From positions 496,001 through 560,000 of the forward strand of contig JAJZBZ010000003.1 of the NCBI GenBank assembly GCA_021846275.1: DNA of 64,000 nucleotides. Reading direction: 5' to 3'. Origin of the DNA: Acidobacteriota bacterium (GTDB lineage Bacteria; Acidobacteriota; Terriglobia; Terriglobales; Acidobacteriaceae). The notes below the pieces were generated by a model. It was not told where the DNA came from, made no database searches, and saw only the letters and a list, made by a program, of their open reading frames with translations. Below are positions 1 through 10,496 of this stretch, in pieces; the stretch's first letter is position 1; each line of letters opens with the position of its first letter. Made by a program: the position numbers and the translations under genes.

Positions 1-2
1 CC

Positions 3-746
3 GCCGATCTCGGCTCGGGACTGGTCTCACGCCTGGAGCAGGTCCGCTCGACGCTCCGCCAGCATCTCACCCCGTCGCCGGAAGGCGTCTGCCTCACCTG
101 CAGCTTCCAGGCCGAGGACGTTCTGCTCGCGCGCCTCGCTCTCGACCTCGCGCCCAGCCTGCCCATCCTCTTTCTCGACACCGGCTACCACTTCGCCGAA
201 ACCCTCGCCTACCGCGACCAGCTCGCCCGCGACTGGCGGATGAACCTCATCCACCTGCTTCCGGCCCAATCCGTCGCCGATCAGGAGCGCCAGCATGGCC
301 TGCTTCACCAGTCCGCGCCCGACCAATGCTGCAAACTCCGCAAAGTCGAGCCGCTCTTCGCCGCCCTCGCCAGCTACCGCACCTGGTTCACCGGCCTGCG
401 CCGCGAACAGGCACGCAGCCGCGCCGCACTCGAAGCGTCCGCACCCTTCGCGCTGCCCGGCGGCCAGACCATCCTCAAGCTTGCCCCGCTCGCCGACTGG
501 TCCACGCGCGATGTCTGGTACGCCTGCCAGCAGCTCGCCATCCCGCTCCTGCCGCTCTACGCACAGGGCTACACCAGCATCGGCTGCCAGCCCTGCACCA
601 CGCTCCCGCTCGACCCCAACGATCCCCGCTCCGGGCGCTGGGCCGGGCGAAAGGTCGAGTGCGGCATCCACATCGCCGCCGCACCCAGCCCCTCAGCGCC
701 CAGCCCGTCAGCACCCGCACCGCCAGAACCCAACCGCGCCGCCTGA
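3..746 (+). CDS. cysH: Phosphoadenylyl-/adenylyl-sulfate reductase (PAPS reductase family), 5' end outside window
   Basis: In-frame with ORF 240..746; CCKLRKVEPL, TWFTGLRREQ, YTSIGCQPCT and ECGIH motifs typical of CysH. Confidence 0.85.
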   Translation, partial: ADLGSGLVSRLEQVRSTLRQHLTPSPEGVCLTCSFQAEDVLLARLALDLAPSLPILFLDTGYHFAETLAYRDQLARDWRMNLIHLLPAQSVADQERQHGLLHQSAPDQCCKLRKVEPLFAALASYRTWFTGLRREQARSRAALEASAPFALPGGQTILKLAPLADWSTRDVWYACQQLAIPLLPLYAQGYTSIGCQPCTTLPLDPNDPRSGRWAGRKVECGIHIAAAPSPSAPSPSAPAPPEPNRAA

Positions 747-831
747 ACTGGCCCAGCCTGAACTGGCCCCGCCTGAACGGCAACGCCACACGAAACCCGC
801 CCGACGAAACCCACAAGACTGGACTCGCTCC

Positions 832-1773
832 ATGCCCGCCCTGCTCGGCTTCCTCATCGCGCTCTCCATCACCCTCACCGGCGTCGGCGTCGGCACGCTC
901 TCCGTGCCGCTGCTCATGCTCGTCGTCGGCGTCCCCGCCACCGAAGCCGTCGCCCTCGGACTCACCTTCTCCGCCGCCGTCAAGCTCCTGCTCGCCCCGG
1001 CTCAGATCGCGCGCGGCCACGTCTCCTGGCCCGTCCTGCGCACGCTCCTCGTCGGAGCGATTCCCGGCGTTCTCCTCGGCTCGCTCCTGCTCCATCGCCT
1101 CGCCGGCTCGCTCGCCCTGCTCAACGCCGCGCTCGGCCTCGTCCTCATCGCCACCGCCGCCAGCCAGATCCACTTCCACTTCCGCCCGACAGCAAACAAC
1201 CGCGAATCCGCCCACCCGGCCAGCCCAGACAGCTCGTCCAGCTCAGACAGCCCAGCCAGCTCGTCCAGCCCAGACAGCCCAGACAGCCCGCACCGCCGAC
1301 CCTGGCTGCTCGCCGCGCTCATGCTTCCCGTCGGAGCCGAAGTCGGCTTCTCCTCCGCCGGAGCCGGCGCGCTCGGCTCCGCCGCTCTGCTCGCCTTCAC
1401 CACGCTCGCCCCGGCACAGGTCGTCGGCACCGACATCCTCTTCGGAGCCATCCTCTCGCTCACCGGCTCGCTCCTCCACGGCCTGCCGCTCGCCCTGCGC
1501 TCGCCTCTGCTTCCGCCCATGCTCCTCGGCGGAGTCGCCGGCTCGCTCACCGGCCTGCAGCTAGCCACCCGCCTGCCGCGCCGCCCGCTGCGACTCGCCC
1601 TCTGGCTCCTGCTGCTCACCCTCGGCGGCCAGCTCGTCCACTCCAGCCTCCGCCCACACAGCCTACGCCCAGCCCACTCCGCCCAGCGCCTGGCCGCCGC
1701 CAACCTGCCAGAAGCAGCCCATCCCTCCACCTCCGCCTACCCGCGCCGCTCCCTGCAAAATCCGGATCACTAG
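832..1773 (+). CDS. Sulfite exporter TauE/SafE family membrane protein
   Basis: MPALLGFLIALSITLTGVGVGTLSVPLLMLVVGVPATEAVALG start in ORF 295..1773; multiple TM helices; follows cysH. Confidence 0.8.
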   Translation: MPALLGFLIALSITLTGVGVGTLSVPLLMLVVGVPATEAVALGLTFSAAVKLLLAPAQIARGHVSWPVLRTLLVGAIPGVLLGSLLLHRLAGSLALLNAALGLVLIATAASQIHFHFRPTANNRESAHPASPDSSSSSDSPASSSSPDSPDSPHRRPWLLAALMLPVGAEVGFSSAGAGALGSAALLAFTTLAPAQVVGTDILFGAILSLTGSLLHGLPLALRSPLLPPMLLGGVAGSLTGLQLATRLPRRPLRLALWLLLLTLGGQLVHSSLRPHSLRPAHSAQRLAAANLPEAAHPSTSAYPRRSLQNPDH

Positions 1774-1883
1774 AGCAAAATCACAGCTACTGTGCCCAGC
1801 GGAGTCGATCCCGACTCCGCCGTTCCTCCAGGAGCGGCAGCCCAGGCGATTGTCAGTCCGGGTACACCGATTGTGATTCCACC

Positions 1884-2768
1884 TTAAAGCCAGATATCCG
1901 TGCCTCGCAGCAATCCCCGCACAAAGTTGACTGCACGCTTCGGAACAGAACTGTAATTCTGGTTTGCTTTGGCGCCTATTCCCACCGGCTCGCAGTTCAC
2001 AGGAAATCGCCACAGTATGTTCAACTCCTGTTCAACTTCCCTAAGGCGCATATAAATGATGTATTCCATGATCCCCGACAGCGTCCACTTCTCCATCCGA
2101 CCATGCAATCCGCGGAAGTACGCTTCATACACACTGGTCCGAAACAGAATCACCTGCGTCGTCGCATACGCCTTTCTGCGTTCCAATATCGCCGGAATCA
2201 GCGAAAGACCACGACGAAACTCGCTCGTCGGGATTCTACATTCCGCAACCACATCCGGGCTGCCACTGATTCGATCCAGAAGCCTCGGAAGAGATGGGAA
2301 AATGAGACGTCCCGTTGCCTTAATGAAGTGTGTGCCTTCGGAAACCAACTGGCTCTTCGCAATGCCTTCATCCAGCATCCGAAGTTCGCCCCAGCCATGC
2401 TGGATACCTTCCGGAATATCCACCGGCTCCGTCGAAATAAATTCAACGCTCTTGTGAAACGGATTTTTCTCGCTGACCAGTTCGCGAAAGCTCGAAAGAT
2501 CGGCACCCGAATTCTCAAGAAAGACAATCCTGTTCAGTCGAGAATCCTTCATCTGCAGCCAGAAATCGAGAGCGGAAAGATAATCCCGGCGACGCACCTC
2601 CGGATCCTTTCTTTGCACCTTCACGCTCTGCCCGGGATTCACTGTGGCTGTCAGTACAAGAACATATTCAGGGGTGCCACCCGAAGCGCTGGACATATGC
2701 CTCCCAGGCTCAATCTTCCCAGGTGAATCAGCTTTTGGAATTGCATCGGGATCAAGAACTCGTCTCAC
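1884..2768 (-). CDS. Hypothetical protein, possibly glycosyltransferase-like (capsule/EPS type)
   Basis: 294-aa ORF; N-terminal YVLVLTATVNP and FIKATGRLIFPSLPRLL resemble KxTGR-type glycosyltransferase-like proteins; weak motif evidence. Confidence 0.4.
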   Translation of the reverse strand: MRRVLDPDAIPKADSPGKIEPGRHMSSASGGTPEYVLVLTATVNPGQSVKVQRKDPEVRRRDYLSALDFWLQMKDSRLNRIVFLENSGADLSSFRELVSEKNPFHKSVEFISTEPVDIPEGIQHGWGELRMLDEGIAKSQLVSEGTHFIKATGRLIFPSLPRLLDRISGSPDVVAECRIPTSEFRRGLSLIPAILERRKAYATTQVILFRTSVYEAYFRGLHGRMEKWTLSGIMEYIIYMRLREVEQELNILWRFPVNCEPVGIGAKANQNYSSVPKRAVNFVRGLLRGTDIWL

Positions 2769-2863
2769 GCGCGGACGTCAGAAAGTTCAGCCAGATCACT
2801 TGGGTTATCCAAACAATACCCGCTGCGCAAATCCGCGTCAATCCCGCGACCCCTGCACGCCTC

Positions 2864-4699
2864 CTACCCCAGCCTCACCCGCAGCGCCACCGCATAATCC
2901 GCCTGCGGGCGATACTCCTTCGGCAGCGTCACATGCAGCCCATCGGCCTGCTGCGTCCAACTCACAGCGCGTCCCGTACCCAGCATCTCCACCATCGCAA
3001 TCCTGCCCGGGGCCGTCTGCGCCGCCGTGCCCAGCCCGGCAATCACAAACTCGCCCTTCGGCCAGCCCAGCGCCATCGCATAGATCGTCTTTCCGTCCTT
3101 GCTCCGCGTGAAGCGAATGTCCTGGGCATTCAGCTTGCGTATGCTGTCGCCCTGGAACGATCCCGCCTTGATCATATTCGGCCCTTCGCCAAAGACCTTC
3201 CACGGCCGCGTCGCATAGATCGCCTCTCCATTGGCCTCCATCCACGCCGTAATCCCGTCCACCACCGCCTTTTCCTTCCGATCAATCGTCCCATCCGGCT
3301 TTCCCGGCACATTCAGCACAAACGTCCCATTCTTGCTCACCGTGTCAATCATCCAGTGAATCACCGCATCCGGCGGCAGATACCCTCCATACTCCCCCGC
3401 CTGGTCATACAAACTCCGCCGATAATGCCACTCCCCGATGCACGTCTCCGACTGCCACGGAAACTCCCTGATCCCATCCGTCAGCCCGCGCTCAATATCC
3501 ACCACCACCGACTTCGCGTGCTCATCCGGAACATTCTTGATCGTCAGAACCCCCTGCACGCTGCCATTCCGCTTCACGCTCTGGTTGTAGTAGTACGCGC
3601 CCACATTCATTCCCGCCCACCCCAGCGGCAGCAGCGCATTGTCAAAATACAGCAGGTCCGGCTCATGCTGGTCGATCAAGTCCCGCGTCCGGTCATAGAA
3701 ATTCTTCGCATAGCTCGCCGCCGGCAGCGCATTCTCCGGATGCTTCACCCCATACAGCCGCTGTGGGTCCAGACCCTCCCACCACTGCCCCTTGCCATCG
3801 GCCGCCGTCATTCGACCGTCATACGGCACGCCCGCATACGGCCCCGTCTTGTCCGCCCCATGCGACGGCTGGAACCACCACCAGTTCCGCGCCTGATGCA
3901 CCGTCACTCCAAACCGCAACCCCTGCGCCCGCGCCGTCTCGGCCCACGTCCCCACCACATTCCGCCTCGGCCCGTACTTCACCGCATTCCACGGCTGGTG
4001 TTTCGAGTCCCAGCAATCAAACCCGTCATGATGGTTCGCAATGCACAGGAAAAACCTCGCCCCCGCGCGCTTATACCGCTCCATCAGCTCTTCCGGCTCC
4101 CAGTTCCTCAGCGTCCACTGCGCACACAGATCCTTGTACCCGAACTTCGACGGATGCCCATAGTTCTCCAGGTGAAATTTGTACTGTCGCGACCCTTCCA
4201 CATACATATTCCGCGCATACCAGTCCCCATCCTCCGGCACACACTGCGGCGACCAGTGCGCCCACATCCCGAACTTCGCATCCCTGTACCACTCCGGCGC
4301 CTCATACTCCATCAGAGACTCCCACGTCGGCTGGAACGGACCCTCCCCGCTCAGCCCCGCCACCGGGGCAATCATCGGAACCCCATCCCACGATCCACCT
4401 TCGACCGGCAGCTTCGGGTTATCTCCCCACCCAGTCGGCTTCCAGTCCGTCTCGTCCAGCTTCTCCCGCACCAGCTCGTCGCTCACCAGCGCAAAAAACT
4501 CCCGCTCCATCGCCGGCGTCGCGCAGAAGGCCGCATAATCCACCTTCAGGCTGTTCATCGCCCGCTCCAGCGCCGCCTGCGTCTCCTCAGCCGAGGCCCG
4601 CGCCAGCCCGCCCATCGGAGCCAGCTCCAGCGCCACCGCCGCCGCCACCATCCGGCAAAAATCCCGCCTGTCCATCCCGCCCGTCGCCAGTCCGCTCAT
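2864..4699 (-). CDS. Alpha-L-fucosidase (GH29), exported (RRDF signal)
   Basis: 611 aa; APEWYRDAKFGMWAHWSPQCVPEDGDWYARNMY, CIANHHDGFDCWDS and DLLYFDNALLPLG motifs of GH29. Confidence 0.85.
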   Translation of the reverse strand: MSGLATGGMDRRDFCRMVAAAVALELAPMGGLARASAEETQAALERAMNSLKVDYAAFCATPAMEREFFALVSDELVREKLDETDWKPTGWGDNPKLPVEGGSWDGVPMIAPVAGLSGEGPFQPTWESLMEYEAPEWYRDAKFGMWAHWSPQCVPEDGDWYARNMYVEGSRQYKFHLENYGHPSKFGYKDLCAQWTLRNWEPEELMERYKRAGARFFLCIANHHDGFDCWDSKHQPWNAVKYGPRRNVVGTWAETARAQGLRFGVTVHQARNWWWFQPSHGADKTGPYAGVPYDGRMTAADGKGQWWEGLDPQRLYGVKHPENALPAASYAKNFYDRTRDLIDQHEPDLLYFDNALLPLGWAGMNVGAYYYNQSVKRNGSVQGVLTIKNVPDEHAKSVVVDIERGLTDGIREFPWQSETCIGEWHYRRSLYDQAGEYGGYLPPDAVIHWMIDTVSKNGTFVLNVPGKPDGTIDRKEKAVVDGITAWMEANGEAIYATRPWKVFGEGPNMIKAGSFQGDSIRKLNAQDIRFTRSKDGKTIYAMALGWPKGEFVIAGLGTAAQTAPGRIAMVEMLGTGRAVSWTQQADGLHVTLPKEYRPQADYAVALRVRLG

Positions 4700-4840
4700 C
4701 GCTCCCGCTCCTCATAAAAGACTCCGCGCCAGTCAGACGACACACCCCAGCGTCCGCGCCGCGTGCGCCCACTATATTGGCCCGTCACTCTCGATGTCAA
4801 CGATTCAGTAAACGGTTTTATTCCCAACCCCATTGCCGCG

Positions 4841-4875
4841 CAAAAACGAAGCCGACCCGTCTCCGGATCGGCTTC
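4841..4875 (-). terminator. Rho-independent terminator for the TonB receptor gene
   Basis: Minus strand GAAGCCGATCCG-GAGA-CGGGTCGGCTTC followed by GTTTTTG; 12-bp stem with one mismatch, directly after stop at 4898. Confidence 0.75.
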
Positions 4876-4897
4876 GCGGCTTCTCTCGTATCTGCGA

Positions 4898-7800
4898 TCA
4901 GAACAGTATCTTCATCGCAAGCTGTGTGTTGTAAGGCTCGCCTGATCCGATGCCCGGCGCGCCATAGGAGGTTCCGATGGTGGTCAGGCTCTGGCCAAAC
5001 AAGCCGCCGTAGCCCAGGTTGGCAAGCGGCTGCGCCAGGTTCACGCGATTGAAGACGTTGAACATCTCCACGCGGAACTGCGCCCGTACCCGCTCCTTGT
5101 ACACAGGCACGTTCTTGATCAGCGACAGGTCCACATCCTCAAATCCCGGCCCGTAGATTTCGTCGCGGGTCATGTTGCCATACGTGCCCAGGCCCGGCAC
5201 CGCAAAGCTGCTCGGGTTCAGGTACTGCGCATACGAGTTCTGTTGCACCGAGTGATTGCTGACAATCGGCGGTCCCGTGATGGTGGCGCGGTCCTGAAAC
5301 TCCGTCGTGCCGCTGTTGTCCGCGCCGGAGAGCACGTTGATCGGCTCGCCGCCCTGGAACTTCAGAATCCCGTTCACCTCCCAGCCATGCGTCAGATACT
5401 CCGGCCCGTGGCTGGAGCCGGGAATCACATAGTTCAGGTAAGACGCGAAGTGGTTCCGAATGTCCTGGCTCGCATTGCCCCTGTCCCCGTTCAGGTTGAA
5501 CGAGTTCTGCGGAGCCGTGTAGAACGAGCTGGCGTTGTCAATGTTGTGGCTCCACGCATAGGCAAACTGGCTCGTCAGCCCGTGCCACATGCTGCTCTGC
5601 AGTGTCACCTGCAGCGCGTTGAAGCTCGCCGAAGAGGTCGAGTTGATCTGGTTCACGATGCCGATATTGGGAAACTTGCTGAAGAACGGACGCGAGGCCT
5701 GCTGCGCGCTGAACGTATTCCCGTTCACCGTCACCGGCCCATACGTCGTGCCATTCACCGTCGTCGGGGATGTCACCTGATCCAGTTGAATTCCCGGAAT
5801 CATCGCCGACTGGTTCACGTCCTCCAGCACCAGGTTGTGGCGGCTCACCGAGCCGACATAGCCCACCGTCAGCTGCCACGCCGCTCCCAGGCTCTGCTCC
5901 ACGTTCAACCCGAACAGCTCCGCGTATGGCGTCTTGAAGTTCTGTGTAACCGAATACACCGAGACCACATTGCTGCCCGTCGGCTCGCCCTGCGCCGGCG
6001 TGAAGATCGGCGTCGACTGGTCATACTGCCACACCGGAGCCAGAGGATTCGGCAACGGCAGAACGATCGAGTAGTTCGGCTCAGTGCCAGCCGGGTTATT
6101 GTTCACGCCGTTGGCCCCGCCGTTCGACACGCCCAGGTTGCCATAGAAAGCCTGGCCCGCCGGCTGGTCAAAATAAATGCCGTAGTTGGCGCGAATCACC
6201 GTCTTGTTCGCAAGCTGATACGCCAGGCCGACGCGCGGCGAGAAGTCCAGCTTGTTGCTGTTGTACGGGTACGTCGGCGCGTTCCCGCCCGTGCCGGCCA
6301 CCAGCAGGCCGCCGTTGTTCGGGTCAAAGATCGAGCTGTTCGCGGGATTCGTATAGAACGGCTGCTGATAGTCGTAGCGCAGTCCCAGATTCACGTTCAG
6401 CTTCGACGTCGCCTGCCAGGTGTCCTGCGCGTACAGCGAGCCGGTATGCGTATAGATGAACCGCTCCTGCACACCCAGAATCATGCTCGGATGGAATGCA
6501 TAGCCGGCCATGAAATCAGCCAGTGTCTGCACGTTCGGATCCGTCACCGTCGTGTCAGCCGACCACGGACCCAGCACGCCGCCCGTGCCGAAGCCAAAGG
6601 TGCCGCGACCCCCGAAGTTGTAGTAGAGGTCGATGTACGCGCGGCGATAATCCACACCCGCGCGAATCTGGTGCTTGCCCACCGTCCACGTCAGAATATC
6701 GCTCAACTGCGCCATGATGTCGTTGCGCCCCGATGTCGGCGTCACGCCAATCGAGTCAAATCCATTGATCTGTATCAGTGGCGCGCCGGTGATCGCCGCC
6801 CCGGTGTTCAGTCCCACCAGCGGCAGCAGCTGCTGCGTATGCACCGCATCCGCAAAACCCTGCGTGAAGAAGTTCGCTCCCGCCGTCACCTCGTTCGTCA
6901 GGTTCGGACGCAGCAGATAATTCCACGTCACATTGAAGTTCTCGTTATGCGACGGCACTTCCTGGAAGTAGTTCGGCAGCAGCGATCCCGCCGGAGCATC
7001 CGCGTAACCCTGGCCCCAGTACCAGATCGCCGAAAGATGATTCTTCTCGTTGAAGTTCTGGTCCAGATGCACCACCAGGTTGTGGCTGTATCCATTCTCC
7101 GGCGCGCTGCTCGAGAAATTACCCGCGGCAGCCGGAAGACCGGCAATCAGATTCGGCTCCCACAACTGGCTCAGGATATTCTCCGAAACCTGACTCGCCC
7201 CCACGCCGTACTTCTTCAGCTCCGCCAGCGCCAGCGCCTGATACGCCGGCGAAGGCTCCGTCGTCGTGCTCGACTCGCCGATCAGAAACTTCTGCTCCTC
7301 ATACGTCAGGAAGAAAAATGTCTTGTCCTTGATGATCGGTCCGCCCAGCGATCCGCCATAGTTCTGGTTCCTCAGTGGCAACTCATGCGCCGCCGGGTTC
7401 GCAAACGGAGACACCACAGCCAGCGCCTCGTTGCGGTTATAGTAGTACCCATCGCCGTGGAACTCGTTCGTTCCCGACTTCGTCGAGATGTTCAGGTTCC
7501 CACCCGGGCTGCGGCCCGATTCGCTGTTCCCCGTCGTCTGCAGCGAATACTCGTCCAGCGCCTCCACCGGATACACCACGCCCGCAATCCCGCTGATGCT
7601 CCCCTGGTTCACCGCATTCACGTTCAGATACAGATCGTTGTTATCCGTGCCGTCAATCGTGTAGTTCAACTGGTTGTTGCGCATGCCGTTCACCGACCCG
7701 GAGTTGTTATATCCGGCAAACGCCACCGAGCTGCCCATCAACTGCGTAAAATCGCGTCCATTCAGCGGGACATCCTGCAACGTGTTCCCGGAGATCGCCG

Positions 7801-8251
7801 TCGTCTGCACCTCGCTCGTCGTATCCAGCGTCAGCGCGTTCGCCGCCACCTCCACCGTCGTCGCCGTCTGCGCCACCGCCAGCTTGATCGGCAGCGTGTA
7901 CACCTTGCCCGTCAACACGTCCACGCCGTTCACCTGCTGGATGTCGAAGCCCTGCGCCTCCGCCTTCACGTTGTACCGGCCCTGCGGCAGATCGTTGAAC
8001 GAAAACTCGCCCGCCGCCGACGACACCGTCTGCAGCACCACCTGCGTCGCCACCTCCGTAGCCGTAACCTTCGCACCCGGTATCGCCGCTCCCGACGCAT
8101 CCGTCACCGTGCCATTGATCCCGCCGCGATACACCTGCGCAAACATCGGGCACGACACGCTCAGCACCACCGCCAGCAAAGCCGCGAAGCGACTCCGCCA
8201 TCCCCGCAAAACACTCACTCCAACCATCACTCCTCCTGAACTTCTATCCAT
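4898..8251 (-). CDS. TonB-dependent receptor with N-terminal carboxypeptidase-regulatory/Cna-B-like domain
   Basis: 1117 aa; YRGGINGTVTDASGAAIPGAKVTATEVAT and plug/barrel-like sequence, as in acidobacterial Oar-like receptors. Confidence 0.85.
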   Translation of the reverse strand: MDRSSGGVMVGVSVLRGWRSRFAALLAVVLSVSCPMFAQVYRGGINGTVTDASGAAIPGAKVTATEVATQVVLQTVSSAAGEFSFNDLPQGRYNVKAEAQGFDIQQVNGVDVLTGKVYTLPIKLAVAQTATTVEVAANALTLDTTSEVQTTAISGNTLQDVPLNGRDFTQLMGSSVAFAGYNNSGSVNGMRNNQLNYTIDGTDNNDLYLNVNAVNQGSISGIAGVVYPVEALDEYSLQTTGNSESGRSPGGNLNISTKSGTNEFHGDGYYYNRNEALAVVSPFANPAAHELPLRNQNYGGSLGGPIIKDKTFFFLTYEEQKFLIGESSTTTEPSPAYQALALAELKKYGVGASQVSENILSQLWEPNLIAGLPAAAGNFSSSAPENGYSHNLVVHLDQNFNEKNHLSAIWYWGQGYADAPAGSLLPNYFQEVPSHNENFNVTWNYLLRPNLTNEVTAGANFFTQGFADAVHTQQLLPLVGLNTGAAITGAPLIQINGFDSIGVTPTSGRNDIMAQLSDILTWTVGKHQIRAGVDYRRAYIDLYYNFGGRGTFGFGTGGVLGPWSADTTVTDPNVQTLADFMAGYAFHPSMILGVQERFIYTHTGSLYAQDTWQATSKLNVNLGLRYDYQQPFYTNPANSSIFDPNNGGLLVAGTGGNAPTYPYNSNKLDFSPRVGLAYQLANKTVIRANYGIYFDQPAGQAFYGNLGVSNGGANGVNNNPAGTEPNYSIVLPLPNPLAPVWQYDQSTPIFTPAQGEPTGSNVVSVYSVTQNFKTPYAELFGLNVEQSLGAAWQLTVGYVGSVSRHNLVLEDVNQSAMIPGIQLDQVTSPTTVNGTTYGPVTVNGNTFSAQQASRPFFSKFPNIGIVNQINSTSSASFNALQVTLQSSMWHGLTSQFAYAWSHNIDNASSFYTAPQNSFNLNGDRGNASQDIRNHFASYLNYVIPGSSHGPEYLTHGWEVNGILKFQGGEPINVLSGADNSGTTEFQDRATITGPPIVSNHSVQQNSYAQYLNPSSFAVPGLGTYGNMTRDEIYGPGFEDVDLSLIKNVPVYKERVRAQFRVEMFNVFNRVNLAQPLANLGYGGLFGQSLTTIGTSYGAPGIGSGEPYNTQLAMKILF

Positions 8252-9254
8252 CCACCCGTCGTCAGCGACTACTCGGAAAACTCGGCTCTGGCCAGCCAGA
8301 CGGGGTTAGCAATACATACACATCTCCTGACAAGCGCAAACAGCGCACCGCGGCAGGAACACACTGACATCCGGAAAATACAGACTGAGAAAACTGACAC
8401 AACGCCCGCGGACAGCAGAAAAGCCACGATCCACGCAGCCAGTCACCCGCACAACAGCATCAAAGTAAGGTGAATACCCGAAAAAATATGGGTTAAGTTT
8501 CCCCAATCATAACGGAATCCCACCTCGCGTCAACCTTTTTCTTTCATCCCATTCCCACTTCCCCAATCGTTTTCGCCCTTTGTTTGCGCACCATCCAGCG
8601 CATCCCGCCCCGCATCCATCTCCGTCACTCCACACCACCTCGTTCGTCGCGCATAGCCATTCCGCCCCGGACCATGCCGGAATTCATCCTCACCCCGCGC
8701 AGACCAATCGATTCCTCCGTCACTCTCCCGGTCGGTCGCCGCGCGATTCCCCTGCGGGATAAAAACGCTGACGGATGCCCGATCCTGGCCGCGCCTGGGT
8801 GGGAAAACGGTGCCGCACTTGCTCCGGCCGTTGTTTCTCCTGCGGTCATTCCTGCCGGGAATCCGCTGTCATTCCTCGCCGTCCTCATCCGCCGACGACG
8901 ACCCGTGACCAACAGCAGCGGCGCGAACGCGCATCCGCCGCAGGCCATGCCGGCAGGCAATTATTCGTCTTTCTGCCATACTGTTCTTCACGCGCCAGTC
9001 CTGCGCTCAAAACTGTGCCGTCAGGCAAGCGCAGAACGTTATAAAGCAGTACACGTTTCGCCACATTTTCGTTGACGAGAAAATAAATACCACCCCCCTG
9101 GGGGGGGTAACCGGGTTAATAGCAAACTGGTATATACGCAACAATCGATCTAAATATAAGATGGAAATTCACTTAATCATGAATCGCGGAAAGTCTGGTC
9201 AAACAGAACTCTCAGCCCGAAACGCTCATTCCTGGCTGAAATGCACGCAAAAGC

Positions 9255-10286
9255 TCACTTCGAGGCCTCAGAAAGCCGTCGCAGCGACGACGCCCGCGCC
9301 ATCAGCTTCGGCTCCAGAATCACCCGCTTCGGCTCCGGCTTCACGCGCGACTCGATCCGCTCCAGCACAATCGCCGCCGTCCGCCTGCCAATCTCCGCGC
9401 TCTGCTGGTCCATCGACGACAACGGCACGCGCAGCAGGTTGTCAAAATGCAGATTCCCGCAGCCCATCACGGCCAGATCCTCCGGAATCCGCAGCCCGGC
9501 TTCGAGCGCCGCCTGCATCGCCCCGATCGCCAGCGGATCGTTGAACGTGAACAGTCCGTCGGGACGCTCCGGCGCGCCCAGCAGTCGCCGCATCGCCTCT
9601 GCGCCATGCCGCGTCGCATCGCTGTCCACATGCTCGCCCACCGTCAGCAGTTCCTCGTGAAACGCGATTCCATGCGACGCCAGCGCGTCCCGATAGCCGC
9701 GCAGCCGCGCCTCCGCCGTGCCCACGCGCGGCCCGCGTATATGCGCGATCCGCCTGCAACCCTGCGCAATCAGGTGCTCGGTCGCCATCCGACCCGCCGC
9801 GTAGTCGTCAATCCCCACAAAATTTCCCTGTGCGCCTTCCACTGCGCGGTCGATCAGCACATACGCTCGCCCGGCCCGTTCCAGACGCTCTATCGTCCGT
9901 GCGTCGCTCGCGCAGGTGGCAATCACCAGCGCGTCCAGGTGCCGCGCCATCATCTGCTGAATCTCCCGCGCCTCGACCTCCGGCTCCTCGTCCGATGAGG
10001 CCAGCAGCAGCGAATACCCGCGTTTGCCCACCTCAGCCGAAAGCGCCACCGCCACCTCGGCAAAAAACGAATGCAGCAGCGAAGGCACCACCAGCCCGAT
10101 CAGGTAGCTGCGCCCCGTCACCAGGCTCCGCGCCATCAGGTTTGGCTGATAATCCAGTTCCTTCACCCGCTTCATCACCCGTTCCCGCGTCTCCTCGGCA
10201 ATATCCGGGTGGTCCCGCAGCACCTTCGAGATCGTCACCACCGACAATCCCAGGTCCTTCGCAATGTCTTTCATTCGTACCGTCAT
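9255..10286 (-). CDS. LacI-family transcriptional regulator
   Basis: MTVRMKDIAKDLGLSVVTISKVLRDHPDIAEETRERVMKRVKELDYQPNLMARSL; in-frame start inside ORF 9255..10673. Confidence 0.9.
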   Translation of the reverse strand: MTVRMKDIAKDLGLSVVTISKVLRDHPDIAEETRERVMKRVKELDYQPNLMARSLVTGRSYLIGLVVPSLLHSFFAEVAVALSAEVGKRGYSLLLASSDEEPEVEAREIQQMMARHLDALVIATCASDARTIERLERAGRAYVLIDRAVEGAQGNFVGIDDYAAGRMATEHLIAQGCRRIAHIRGPRVGTAEARLRGYRDALASHGIAFHEELLTVGEHVDSDATRHGAEAMRRLLGAPERPDGLFTFNDPLAIGAMQAALEAGLRIPEDLAVMGCGNLHFDNLLRVPLSSMDQQSAEIGRRTAAIVLERIESRVKPEPKRVILEPKLMARASSLRRLSEASK

Positions 10287-10496
10287 CAACCACTCACTAT
10301 ACAGATCAGGACGATCCACCGGCTCGTCCAATCCGGCACCGGACCGCTCCTTTGCTCCCATCCACAGGGGTTCTGGTGAAAGAATGACTTTAACGATACC
10401 TGTAACATATACTGACCAGCAAACGGCATTCCCCCGCGAAACCGTTCTGTCTCCAATGTTGCCGATGCTTTCTAAACTGTTCCCGCCTGAGGTCAC

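Noticed and set aside
2723-4717. 664-aa plus-strand ORF opposite the fucosidase
   Set aside because: Shadow ORF with biased composition and no family features.
5243-8239. 998-aa plus-strand ORF opposite the TonB receptor gene
   Set aside because: Arg/His/Val-rich antisense shadow ORF in high-GC DNA; the minus strand encodes a clear TonB receptor.
4812-10447. Shared AACGGTTT motif upstream of the fucosidase and in the lacI-dehydrogenase intergenic region as a LacI operator
   Set aside because: Only 8-9 nt, not a convincing full palindrome in both places; too weak to call.
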